64,000 nucleotides of DNA from an uncultured Eubacteriales bacterium (GTDB lineage Bacteria; Bacillota; Clostridia; Oscillospirales; Acutalibacteraceae). Shown one piece after another: positions 50,830 through 57,472 of this stretch. Under the pieces are notes generated by a model. It had not been told where the DNA came from. It ran no database searches and saw only the letters and a list, made by a program, of their open reading frames with translations. The translations under genes and the position numbers were made by a program. The stretch is from assembly GCA_934477125.1 (NCBI GenBank), contig CAKSOL010000001.1, forward strand, positions 252,610 through 316,609. Reading direction: 5' to 3'. The stretch's first letter is position 1. Every line of letters begins with the position of its first letter.

Positions 50830-53142
50830 ATGTACTGTACAGAACAGGTGTTGAATAAAAGCTGGAGACTTTATATCGCAGAAAACCAAAATTGCAGAGC
50901 CTTTGCAGATAATATTTTTAACGAAAAGGCATTAAAGGAATACGGAATTAAGCCGATTTCCGCCTCTGTTCCCGGAAATTTTGAATTGGATATGCAAAAA
51001 GCGGGCTTAATCGACGACCCGTTTTACGCCGATAATCCGCTTAAAATTCAAAAGCTTGAAAACCGTCATCTCTGGTATGCGGTTGATTTTGAATATACCG
51101 GAAATTTTCCGGAACGTGCATATCTTAAATTTGACGGGATAGATACATTTTCGGATATATTTCTGAACGGCGGCATAATCGGCTCAACCGACAATATGCT
51201 GATTTCCCATGAATTCCCCGCTGTCGGAATTAAAAAGGGAAGCAACGAGCTGCTGGTGCATATAAAGCCGACCGTAACAGAGGCGCGGAAGTTTGATTTT
51301 GATATGGATGTTCTTACATATCATAAGTATAATGCGGCGTCACTCTCGGTGAGAAAGGCGGCTCATTCCTTCGGCTGGGATATTATGCCGAGATTTGTTT
51401 CCGGCGGAATTTGGCGCAGCTGCTTTCTTATCGAAAAGAAAGCGGATTATATTGAGGATATATACCTTTCAACCGTAAAGCTGGACGGTGACAGGGCGTT
51501 TATCGCCGGAAGATACAGTACCGTTATCGACGGAGATTATTCAACTGAATATTCGCTTTCAATCAGCGGAATATGCGGCGGCAGAAATTTCTGCGTTTAT
51601 CTTGATAAGCTGTGGCATAATAAGGGCGTTCTTACATTTTCGGTGGAGTCTCCGGCTCTTTGGTGGATTCGCGATATGGGAGAACAAAATCTTTACAGGG
51701 TAACGGCAACGCTCTTCCACGGAAAAGAAATTGCCGATATAAAGGAGTTTAATTTCGGTATAAGAACGGTCACTGTTGAAAAAAGCGATACGACCGACAG
51801 CTCCGGCAGCGGCGAGTTCTGCTTTTATGTCAACGGCGAAAAAGCGTATATCAGGGGTACAAACTGGGTCCCCCTCGACGCATTCCATTCAAGAGACGGC
51901 GAGCGGCTGCAAAGAGCGCTTGATTTGCTGTTTGACGTCAACTGCAATGCGGTGCGCTGCTGGGGAGGAAATGTTTATGAGGATAATGAGTTCTTTGACT
52001 TTTGCGATAAAAACGGCATTTTAGTCTGGCAGGATTTTGCCATGGGCTGCGCAACATACCCGCAGAACGATGAATTTCTTGATAAAATCCGAAAAGAGGC
52101 GGAGTTTATCGTAAAAAAGCTCCGTCAGCATCCGTCGCTGGCAATTTGGGCAGGGGATAATGAGTGCGACGAGGCGGCTGCTTTCTGGCTTGATATCAAA
52201 AGAGACCCGAATAAAAACCGTATAACCAGAGAGGTCATTCCAAAGGTTATCGAAAGACTTGACCCATACAGAGAATATCTTCCGAGCTCGCCGTATGTAA
52301 GCGAAAGGGCGTGGCTTGCCGATAACCGCAACGGTCTGCCCGAAAACCACCTTTGGGGACCGCGCGACTATTATAAGGGCGAATTTTATACATCGGCTGC
52401 TGCACATTTTGCAAGCGAAACCGGGTATCACGGGTGTCCTTCGGTCGATTCTCTTAAAAGGTTTATTTCACCCGAAAAGCTGTGGCCCTGGCAAGGCAAC
52501 GATGAATGGCGGATACATTCTACATGTATGGAAACCGACAGCGAAGGACCTTATGATTACAGAATAGCCCTGATGGCAGGTCAGGTTATAACGCTTTTTG
52601 GCAGGGATTTTGACGATCTTGAGACATTTTCGCTTGCAAGTCAGCTTTCTCAGGCAGAGGCGGTAAAGTTTTTTATTGAACGCTTCAGGTCGCAGAAATG
52701 GCGCAGAACCGGACTGATGTGGTGGAATTTGATTGACGGCTGGCCGCAGATTTCCGATGCGGTTGTAGACTATTATTACAATAAGAAAATAGCATATGAC
52801 TTTATCAGGCGTTCGCAGGAGCCGGTTGCGCTTATGATAAGAGAACCCGAAAACGGTTTCCTCGGCTTAACGGCGGCAAACGAGTTCCTGAACGATACGA
52901 AAATCAGGTACAGGGTAACCGATTTGGGAGAACACTCCGTTGTATGCGAAGCAGAGAGCGTTATAGCGGCAAATAAAGCCTGTGAATTAGGTGAAATCCC
53001 GTATGACAGCGAAAATAACCGCTTTTATCTTCTTGAATGGGAATATAACGGGGTTAAATGTAAAAATCACTATATCAGCGGCGCGGCTCCCTATGATTTT
53101 GAACGCTATACCGCATGGCTCAGGGAAGCCGGGCTTATCTGA
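50830..53142 (+). CDS. beta-mannosidase (GH2)
   Basis: 770 aa. ATG 50830 is chosen over a GTG 9 bases earlier that overlaps the ribosome site. Domains: N-terminal sugar-binding jelly roll (1-180, with WYAVDFEY and LKFDGIDTFSDIFLNG), an immunoglobulin-like domain, then the barrel (about 320 on) with GTNWVPLDAFHS, VRCWGGNVYEDNEFFDFCD, acid/base Glu445 in WAGDNECDEA, and nucleophile Glu530 in FASETGYHG. The WGGNxYE and GDNE forms mark the mannosidase branch of GH2. It has no signal peptide and releases mannose from the non-reducing end of imported mannosides. Last gene of the locus. Confidence 0.94.
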   Translation: MYCTEQVLNKSWRLYIAENQNCRAFADNIFNEKALKEYGIKPISASVPGNFELDMQKAGLIDDPFYADNPLKIQKLENRHLWYAVDFEYTGNFPERAYLKFDGIDTFSDIFLNGGIIGSTDNMLISHEFPAVGIKKGSNELLVHIKPTVTEARKFDFDMDVLTYHKYNAASLSVRKAAHSFGWDIMPRFVSGGIWRSCFLIEKKADYIEDIYLSTVKLDGDRAFIAGRYSTVIDGDYSTEYSLSISGICGGRNFCVYLDKLWHNKGVLTFSVESPALWWIRDMGEQNLYRVTATLFHGKEIADIKEFNFGIRTVTVEKSDTTDSSGSGEFCFYVNGEKAYIRGTNWVPLDAFHSRDGERLQRALDLLFDVNCNAVRCWGGNVYEDNEFFDFCDKNGILVWQDFAMGCATYPQNDEFLDKIRKEAEFIVKKLRQHPSLAIWAGDNECDEAAAFWLDIKRDPNKNRITREVIPKVIERLDPYREYLPSSPYVSERAWLADNRNGLPENHLWGPRDYYKGEFYTSAAAHFASETGYHGCPSVDSLKRFISPEKLWPWQGNDEWRIHSTCMETDSEGPYDYRIALMAGQVITLFGRDFDDLETFSLASQLSQAEAVKFFIERFRSQKWRRTGLMWWNLIDGWPQISDAVVDYYYNKKIAYDFIRRSQEPVALMIREPENGFLGLTAANEFLNDTKIRYRVTDLGEHSVVCEAESVIAANKACELGEIPYDSENNRFYLLEWEYNGVKCKNHYISGAAPYDFERYTAWLREAGLI

Positions 53143-53195
53143 AATATACGGCTCAGCCTGACGCACGGTTTTCCCGTATGTCAAATCATTTTTTT

Positions 53196-53235
53196 AACAG
53201 TCGGCTCCGGTAAGATAATCGGGGTCGGCTGTTTT
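53196..53235 (+). terminator. terminator of the polysaccharide locus
   Basis: A 14-bp stem with several G-T pairs (from AACAGTCGGCTCCG to the matching arm ending GGCTGTT), followed by TTTTG. Confidence 0.7.
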
Positions 53236-53302
53236 GTATACTTGAATTATTTATCAGATTATGTTAATCTTATATAGTACTATTTTTAAAAGAGGAAATA
53301 TT

Positions 53303-54283
53303 ATGAAATCGACAGTACTGTATGTTGTTGTTCCCTGCTATAATGAGGAGGCTGTGCTACCGATAACGGCGCCGATGTTTTTGAATGAGCTGGAAACTCT
53401 GATAGAAAAAGAGCTGATAAGCGATAAAAGCAAAATTCTTTTTGTTGACGACGGCAGTTCGGACAAAACCTGGAATATAATTTCCGCCCTTTCCGCAGAG
53501 AACAGCCGCTTCGCAGGAATAATGCAGAGCAGAAACCGCGGTCATCAGAATGCGGTTCTGGCAGGCCTTATGGAGGCTGCCGATAAATGCGATATAACCA
53601 TATCAATAGACTGCGACGGTCAGGACGATATCGACGCTATGGAGGAAATGGTAAAGGCGTATGATTCGGGCTGCGAAATAGTATACGGCGTAAGAAGCAG
53701 CAGAAAAACAGATTCCTTCTTCAAAAGATTTTCGGCGCAGAGCTATTACAGGCTTTTAAATCTTTTCGGGGCGCAGGTCGTTTATAACCATTCGGATTAC
53801 AGACTGGTGTCCTCAAGAGTGCTTCGGGAATTTTCGCGCTTTGAGGAGGTTAATCTGTTTCTCAGAGGAATGTTTCCGCTTGTCGGATTTAAAAGCACCG
53901 CCGTTTATTATGAGAGAAAGGAAAGGCTTGCGGGTAAGAGCCATTATCCGCTGAGCAAAATGCTCGGTCTTGCCTTTGACGGTATAACAAGCCTGAGCAA
54001 TAAGCCCATACGGCTGATTTCCCTTATAGGAATTATAGTTTCGGTGTTCGGCTTTGCCGGCGCTTTGTGGGCGCTTATTGCGCATTTGTCCGGATATACC
54101 GTCGCCGGCTGGGCAAGCACGGTCTGTATTATCTGCTTTATCGGGGGAATACAGCTTATTTGCACCGGCGTTTTAGGGGAATATATCGGTAAAATATATA
54201 TGGAGGTCAAAAGGCGTCCGAGGTATATAATTGCCGAACGCACCGAAAATCTGACCGAAAAAAATCAGGATAGAGAAAAATAA
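53303..54283 (+). CDS. membrane glycosyltransferase family 2 (DPM1/GtrB type)
   Basis: 326 aa; ATG 53303 follows AGAGGAAA. GT-A fold: VVVPCYNEEAVLP, FVDDGSSDKTW, QSRNRGHQNAVLAGL and the metal site IDCDGQDD; then YNHSDYRLVSSRV. Two C-terminal helices (about 235-258, ISLIGIIVSVFGFAGALWAL; about 270-293) end with LGEYIGKIYMEVKRRPRYI. This is the pattern of enzymes that load a sugar onto undecaprenyl phosphate for cell-wall or teichoic acid decoration. The sugar is unknown. It is outside the mannan operon (separate terminator). Confidence 0.92.
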   Translation: MKSTVLYVVVPCYNEEAVLPITAPMFLNELETLIEKELISDKSKILFVDDGSSDKTWNIISALSAENSRFAGIMQSRNRGHQNAVLAGLMEAADKCDITISIDCDGQDDIDAMEEMVKAYDSGCEIVYGVRSSRKTDSFFKRFSAQSYYRLLNLFGAQVVYNHSDYRLVSSRVLREFSRFEEVNLFLRGMFPLVGFKSTAVYYERKERLAGKSHYPLSKMLGLAFDGITSLSNKPIRLISLIGIIVSVFGFAGALWALIAHLSGYTVAGWASTVCIICFIGGIQLICTGVLGEYIGKIYMEVKRRPRYIIAERTENLTEKNQDREK

Positions 54284-54315
54284 ACGTTAAAATTATAAAA
54301 AATGAGAAATAAGGG

Positions 54316-54344
54316 TTGACAAACCTGCGGGTTTGTGATATTAT
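54316..54344 (+). promoter_or_regulatory. sigma-A promoter of the met importer operon
   Basis: TTGACA (54316-54321), 17-base spacer, TATTAT (54339-54344). An 18-base inverted repeat (54319-54336, arms ACAAACC/GGTTTGT) fills the spacer and touches the -35 box. Confidence 0.82.
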
Positions 54345-54353
54345 AACACCAAC

Positions 54354-54368
54354 CTACCGGAACGGTAG
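54354..54368. promoter_or_regulatory. operator-like palindrome at the met promoter start site
   Basis: CTACCGGAACGGTAG, a perfect inverted repeat with 6-bp arms and a 3-base centre, lies 10-24 bases after the -10 box, where a bound repressor would block initiation. The regulator is not identifiable. Confidence 0.55.
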
Positions 54369-54393
54369 ATAAATCTGAAAGGAGAACGGCATA

Positions 54394-54492
54394 ATGAAAA
54401 ACACTGTTTCGATGAAAATTATGGAAATGTGTTTCGGGATGCGTATGCTTCGCTCTTCCCGTTTTTCGGTATGCCTCTCCAGTAAAAGCTGA
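54394..54492 (+). CDS. Met-rich 32-aa leader peptide of the met importer operon
   Basis: The ATG is preceded by AAAGGAG at 7 bases. The 32 codons contain six Met (positions 1, 7, 10, 12, 16, 18) and two Cys (13, 27), with cluster MKIMEMCFGMRM, then a Ser/Arg-rich end (LRSSRFSVCLSSKS). Twenty bases after its TGA begins a strong terminator hairpin. The layout equals a ribosome-mediated attenuator: scarce methionine would stall the ribosome in the Met cluster. That mechanism is inferred. A folded RNA arm (54435-54461) covers the Met cluster. Confidence 0.6.
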   Translation: MKNTVSMKIMEMCFGMRMLRSSRFSVCLSSKS

Positions 54493-54512
54493 TTTGTTTT
54501 TGTTTTGCTTTT

Positions 54513-54560
54513 AACCGGAGTGCAGCCCGACGGGATCGCACTTCGGTTATTTTATTTTAT
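54513..54560 (+). terminator. leader terminator (attenuator) of the met importer operon
   Basis: An 11-bp stem AACCGGAGTGC (54513-54523) / GCACTTCGGTT (54538-54548) has an inner CCC/GGG pair and is followed by ATTTTATTTTAT. It is placed inside the 5' leader, so transcription of metQNI needs read-through. Confidence 0.75.
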
Positions 54561-54575
54561 CACGGGGGTTTTGTT

Positions 54576-54632
54576 ATGAAGAACTATTTTGAAGCGCTTG
54601 TCCGTGCAAATTTCCGTTTCGGACGAATGTGA
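54576..54632 (+). CDS. second small leader ORF, 18 aa
   Basis: ATG with a CGGGGG site 7-8 bases upstream; 18 codons, MKNYFEALVRANFRFGRM. It lies between the attenuator and metQ. Its last codons are inside a possible hairpin (GGACG/CGTCC, 54621-54637). It may be a second regulatory ORF or just a translated spacer. It resembles no known leader peptide I can name. Confidence 0.4.
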   Translation: MKNYFEALVRANFRFGRM

Positions 54633-54704
54633 CGTCCTGCTTTGAAATCCGGAAAATAAAAAATATTTGAATTTACGCTTTAAAATATGAAAGGTTGATT
54701 AAAA

Positions 54705-55550
54705 ATGAAAAAAATAATTGCTGCTCTGCTCGTATCCGTCCTGTCTCTCAGCCTGTTTGCCGGCTGCGGAAGCAAGGAGGGTAAAATAACAATAGCTGTT
54801 CCCAATGATACAACAAACGAAGCCCGCGCGCTGCTGCTGCTTGAAGAAAAGGGTTATATCAAGCTGAAGGACGGCGCCGGAATAACCGCAACAATAAACG
54901 ATATTGAAGAAAATCCGAAAAACATTAAGTTCAACGAGGTTGAAGCGGCTCAGATTCCGAATATCCTCAAGGACGTCGATTATGCCGTTATCAATTCAAA
55001 CTATGCTATATCCGCAAAGCTTAATCCCGTTGACGATTCTCTTGCAATAGAGGGTTCTTCCTCGGCATACAGCAATATTCTTGCAGTTAAGAAGGGCAAT
55101 GAAAATTCCGATAAAATAAAGGCTCTTAAAGCTGCTCTCGAAAGCCAGAAGGTTGTTGATTTTATAAAGACAAAATATGACGGCGCCGTTGTAAGCACGG
55201 TTGAGAACCCGACGGACGGTTTCGACTCCTCTGTTGATTACGATAAGCTCAAGGGTCAGACGATAACCGTCGCCGCTTCTCCGACTCCTCACGCTGAGAT
55301 ACTTGCCGTTGCAAAGGAAATTCTTGCCGAAAAGGATATTAAGCTGGAAATCAAGGAATTTGACGATTATGTTCAGCCGAACAATGTTGTTGACAGCGGC
55401 GAGCTTGACGCCAACTATTTCCAGCACAAGCCCTATCTTGACGATTTCAACAAGCAGAACGGAACAAACGTTGTTTCGGTTGCGGCTATCCATGTTGAGC
55501 CGATGGGCCTTTACGGCGGCAAACAGACCTCTCTTGACGCTCTGAAGTAA
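54705..55550 (+). CDS. metQ: MetQ/NlpA-type methionine-binding lipoprotein, circularly permuted
   Basis: 281 aa. Lipobox LFAGC, lipidated Cys21. In every MetQ I know the order is PHAEIL..., FxDYVxPN, FQHKPYL, SLDEL, then (A)VPNDxTN, GLIKLKDG, ENPKNL and VINxxY. Here the second half comes first: ITIAVPNDTTNEARALLLLE (29-48), IKLKDGAG, ENPKNIKF, AVINSNYAI up to about residue 163. A linker (164-184) follows. The first half comes last: TITVAASPTPHAEIL (186-200), EFDDYVQPN, ELDANYFQHKPYL, HVEPMGLY, SLDALK at the stop. Both halves are complete, so the fold can close as usual. Expected role: binding methionine for MetNI. Confidence 0.93.
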   Translation: MKKIIAALLVSVLSLSLFAGCGSKEGKITIAVPNDTTNEARALLLLEEKGYIKLKDGAGITATINDIEENPKNIKFNEVEAAQIPNILKDVDYAVINSNYAISAKLNPVDDSLAIEGSSSAYSNILAVKKGNENSDKIKALKAALESQKVVDFIKTKYDGAVVSTVENPTDGFDSSVDYDKLKGQTITVAASPTPHAEILAVAKEILAEKDIKLEIKEFDDYVQPNNVVDSGELDANYFQHKPYLDDFNKQNGTNVVSVAAIHVEPMGLYGGKQTSLDALK

Positions 55551-55574
55551 TAATAAAACCGATGTCAGCTCCCC

Positions 55575-55595
55575 GATATTTTATCGGGGGGCAAT
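55575..55595 (+). promoter_or_regulatory. hairpin between metQ and metN
   Basis: CCCCGAT/ATCGGGG stem with a 5-6 base loop lies 45 bases after the metQ stop region and has no T run. Such hairpins often leave the binding-protein mRNA more abundant than the downstream part. Confidence 0.5.
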
Positions 55596-55616
55596 TTATG
55601 CTTTAGGAGAAAACAT

Positions 55617-56630
55617 ATGATAGAAATTCAGCATCTTACCAAGACGTTTGCTACCGCCGACGGCGAAATAGACGCGCTCAAGGATATATCGCTGACTATC
55701 GGCGACGGCGAAATATACGGCATAATCGGAATGAGCGGCGCAGGGAAAAGCACGCTTGTACGCAGCATAAATATGCTTGAAAGGCCGACCGGCGGTAAAA
55801 TTATTATCGACGGCAAGGATATCGGCTCTTTAAGCGATTCGCAGCTGAGAGAGGCGCGCCGCGACATAACGATGATATTTCAGGGCTTTAATCTTCTTAT
55901 GCAGCGAAACTGCCTTAAAAACGTCTGCTTCCCTATGGAGCTTGCGGGAGTTAAACGGGCGGACGCCGAAAAGAGGGCAAAGGAGCTGCTTGAGCTTGTA
56001 GGTCTCGGTGAAAAGCTGAAAAGCTATCCGTCTCAGCTTTCGGGAGGTCAGCAGCAGCGTGTCGCCATAGCCCGCGCGCTTGCAACCCATCCGAAGATTT
56101 TGCTTTGCGACGAGGCAACCAGCGCGCTTGACCCTCAGACAACCCAGTCAATTCTGTCGCTTATCAGGGATATCCACGACCGTCTCGGAATAACGGTTAT
56201 AGTTATAACCCATCAGATGAGCGTTGTTGAGCAGATATGTACCCGCGTTGCCATTCTTGATAACGGAACCGTTGCCGAGGAGGGAGCGGTAAGCGAGGTG
56301 TTCTCCGCGCCCCGCTCACGCGCGGCAAAGTCTCTTGTTTATCCGGACGGCGGCTTTGATAAAACTGTTATGAGCGGTAAGGATGAAAGCATTATAAGAA
56401 TTGTTTTCAACGGCGCTCAGGCAACCAAAACTCCGCTTATTGCTCAGATGGCGATTGACCTCAATATTGCCGCGAGTATTCTCGGAGCGTCAACCAGAGC
56501 TATCGGAGAAAAGGCATACGGAAATATGCTTCTCGGTATAACCGGCGGCAGAGAGCCGCTTGAAAGAGCTATGGAGTATTTAAGGAAGATACCCGATGTT
56601 ACGGTAGAGGAGGTAAGAGACGATGAGTGA
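55617..56630 (+). CDS. metN: methionine ABC transporter ATPase
   Basis: 337 aa. Walker A GMSGAGKST (about 38-46), Q-loop in MIFQGFNLLMQR, signature LSGGQQQRVAIARAL, Walker B ILLCDEATSALD, His in VITHQMSVVEQ. The C-terminal NIL domain (about 255-335, IIRIVFNGAQATKTPLIAQM) is the methionine-sensing domain that inhibits transport at high internal methionine. Its presence supports the methionine assignment independently of the permuted MetQ. It overlaps metI by 8 bases. Confidence 0.96.
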   Translation: MIEIQHLTKTFATADGEIDALKDISLTIGDGEIYGIIGMSGAGKSTLVRSINMLERPTGGKIIIDGKDIGSLSDSQLREARRDITMIFQGFNLLMQRNCLKNVCFPMELAGVKRADAEKRAKELLELVGLGEKLKSYPSQLSGGQQQRVAIARALATHPKILLCDEATSALDPQTTQSILSLIRDIHDRLGITVIVITHQMSVVEQICTRVAILDNGTVAEEGAVSEVFSAPRSRAAKSLVYPDGGFDKTVMSGKDESIIRIVFNGAQATKTPLIAQMAIDLNIAASILGASTRAIGEKAYGNMLLGITGGREPLERAMEYLRKIPDVTVEEVRDDE

Positions 56631-57321
56631 TTTTTTCGCTTCTGAATCTGTTCAAAAGGCGATTGAGGTGCTGAAAACGCAGTTTCCGCTTGCTATTTGG
56701 GAAACGGTTTATGTAACGCTGCTCGCAACCTTTTTTGCAACCGTTATCGGACTTCCGCTCGGAGTTTTGCTGGTTGCGGGAGAGAATAAGAAAATACTTC
56801 GCGTTCCCAAAGGCGTTCTGCATATACTTAACGTTATTATAAACCTTCTTCGCTCAATTCCTTTTTTGATACTTATGATATTGGTATTTCCGCTGACAAG
56901 GCTTATAGTCGGAACGGTTGTCGGAACACCGGCGTCGATAGTCTCCCTTGTTATGGCGGCATTCCCGTTTATTGCCAGACTTGTTGAGGGCAGCCTGAGG
57001 GAGATAAACCCTAATATTATCGAAACGGCGCAGAGTATGGGTGCGTCGCCTTTCCAGATTATAGTTAAGGTTATGATTCCCGAAAGCATACCGTCCCTTA
57101 TTTCAAACGAAACAATCGCGCTTACAACGATACTCGGCTATTCAGCTATGAGCGGTGCGATAGGCGGCGGCGGTCTCGGAAAAATCGCTATAAGCTACGG
57201 TTATCAGCGTTACCAGTATCTCATAATGCTTTTAGCAGTTATTTTCCTTATAATTCTCGTTCAGGTTTTTCAAAGTCTCGGAACCTTCCTTGCCGCAAAA
57301 TGCGATAAAAGGCTGAAATAA
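56623..57321 (+). CDS. metI: methionine ABC transporter permease
   Basis: 232 aa, five predicted helices. The EAA-type loop GSLREINPNIIETAQSMGAS, then PFQIIVKVMIPESIPSL, is the contact to MetN. The FFATVIGLPLGVLLV and NETIALTTILGYSAMSGAIG segments are typical MetI. It is the last gene of the operon, with its ATG inside the metN end. Confidence 0.95.
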   Translation: MSDFFASESVQKAIEVLKTQFPLAIWETVYVTLLATFFATVIGLPLGVLLVAGENKKILRVPKGVLHILNVIINLLRSIPFLILMILVFPLTRLIVGTVVGTPASIVSLVMAAFPFIARLVEGSLREINPNIIETAQSMGASPFQIIVKVMIPESIPSLISNETIALTTILGYSAMSGAIGGGGLGKIAISYGYQRYQYLIMLLAVIFLIILVQVFQSLGTFLAAKCDKRLK

Positions 57322-57377
57322 GCAGATAAAAGGAACAATTTTTTAACTTTTGGAACAAAATTTTAACTATTTTTCTG

Positions 57378-57406
57378 TTTACATTGCAATATACAGGTGA
57401 TATAAT
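57378..57406 (+). promoter_or_regulatory. sigma-A promoter of the MBOAT-SGNH pair
   Basis: TTTACA (57378-57383), 17-base spacer, TATAAT (57401-57406). It lies upstream of the hairpin at 57407-57445, so transcripts from it begin in that hairpin. Confidence 0.75.
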
Positions 57407-57445
57407 AAAAAAGCTCGGTCGGCTATGCTGCCGGCTGAGCTTTTA
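57407..57445 (+). terminator. hairpin terminator after metI, overlapping the next promoter's start site
   Basis: AAAAGCTC/GAGCTTTT outer stem with inner GTCGGC/GCCGGC and flanking A and T runs. It can end the met operon. A longer frame for the MBOAT gene would start inside this hairpin and is not accepted. Confidence 0.7.
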
Positions 57446-57472
57446 ATAGATTATTGGTGGGGAATTGCGGCG

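Noticed and set aside
54284..54704. SAM riboswitch or T-box before metQ
   Set aside because: No T-box sequence, no S-box kink-turn/pseudoknot pattern was recognised by eye; the leader instead has an ORF and a simple terminator. A covariance search would settle it.
57425..57472. Longer N-terminus for the MBOAT protein
   Set aside because: The extra codons lie in the terminator hairpin and no ribosome site precedes them; ATG 57473 has one.
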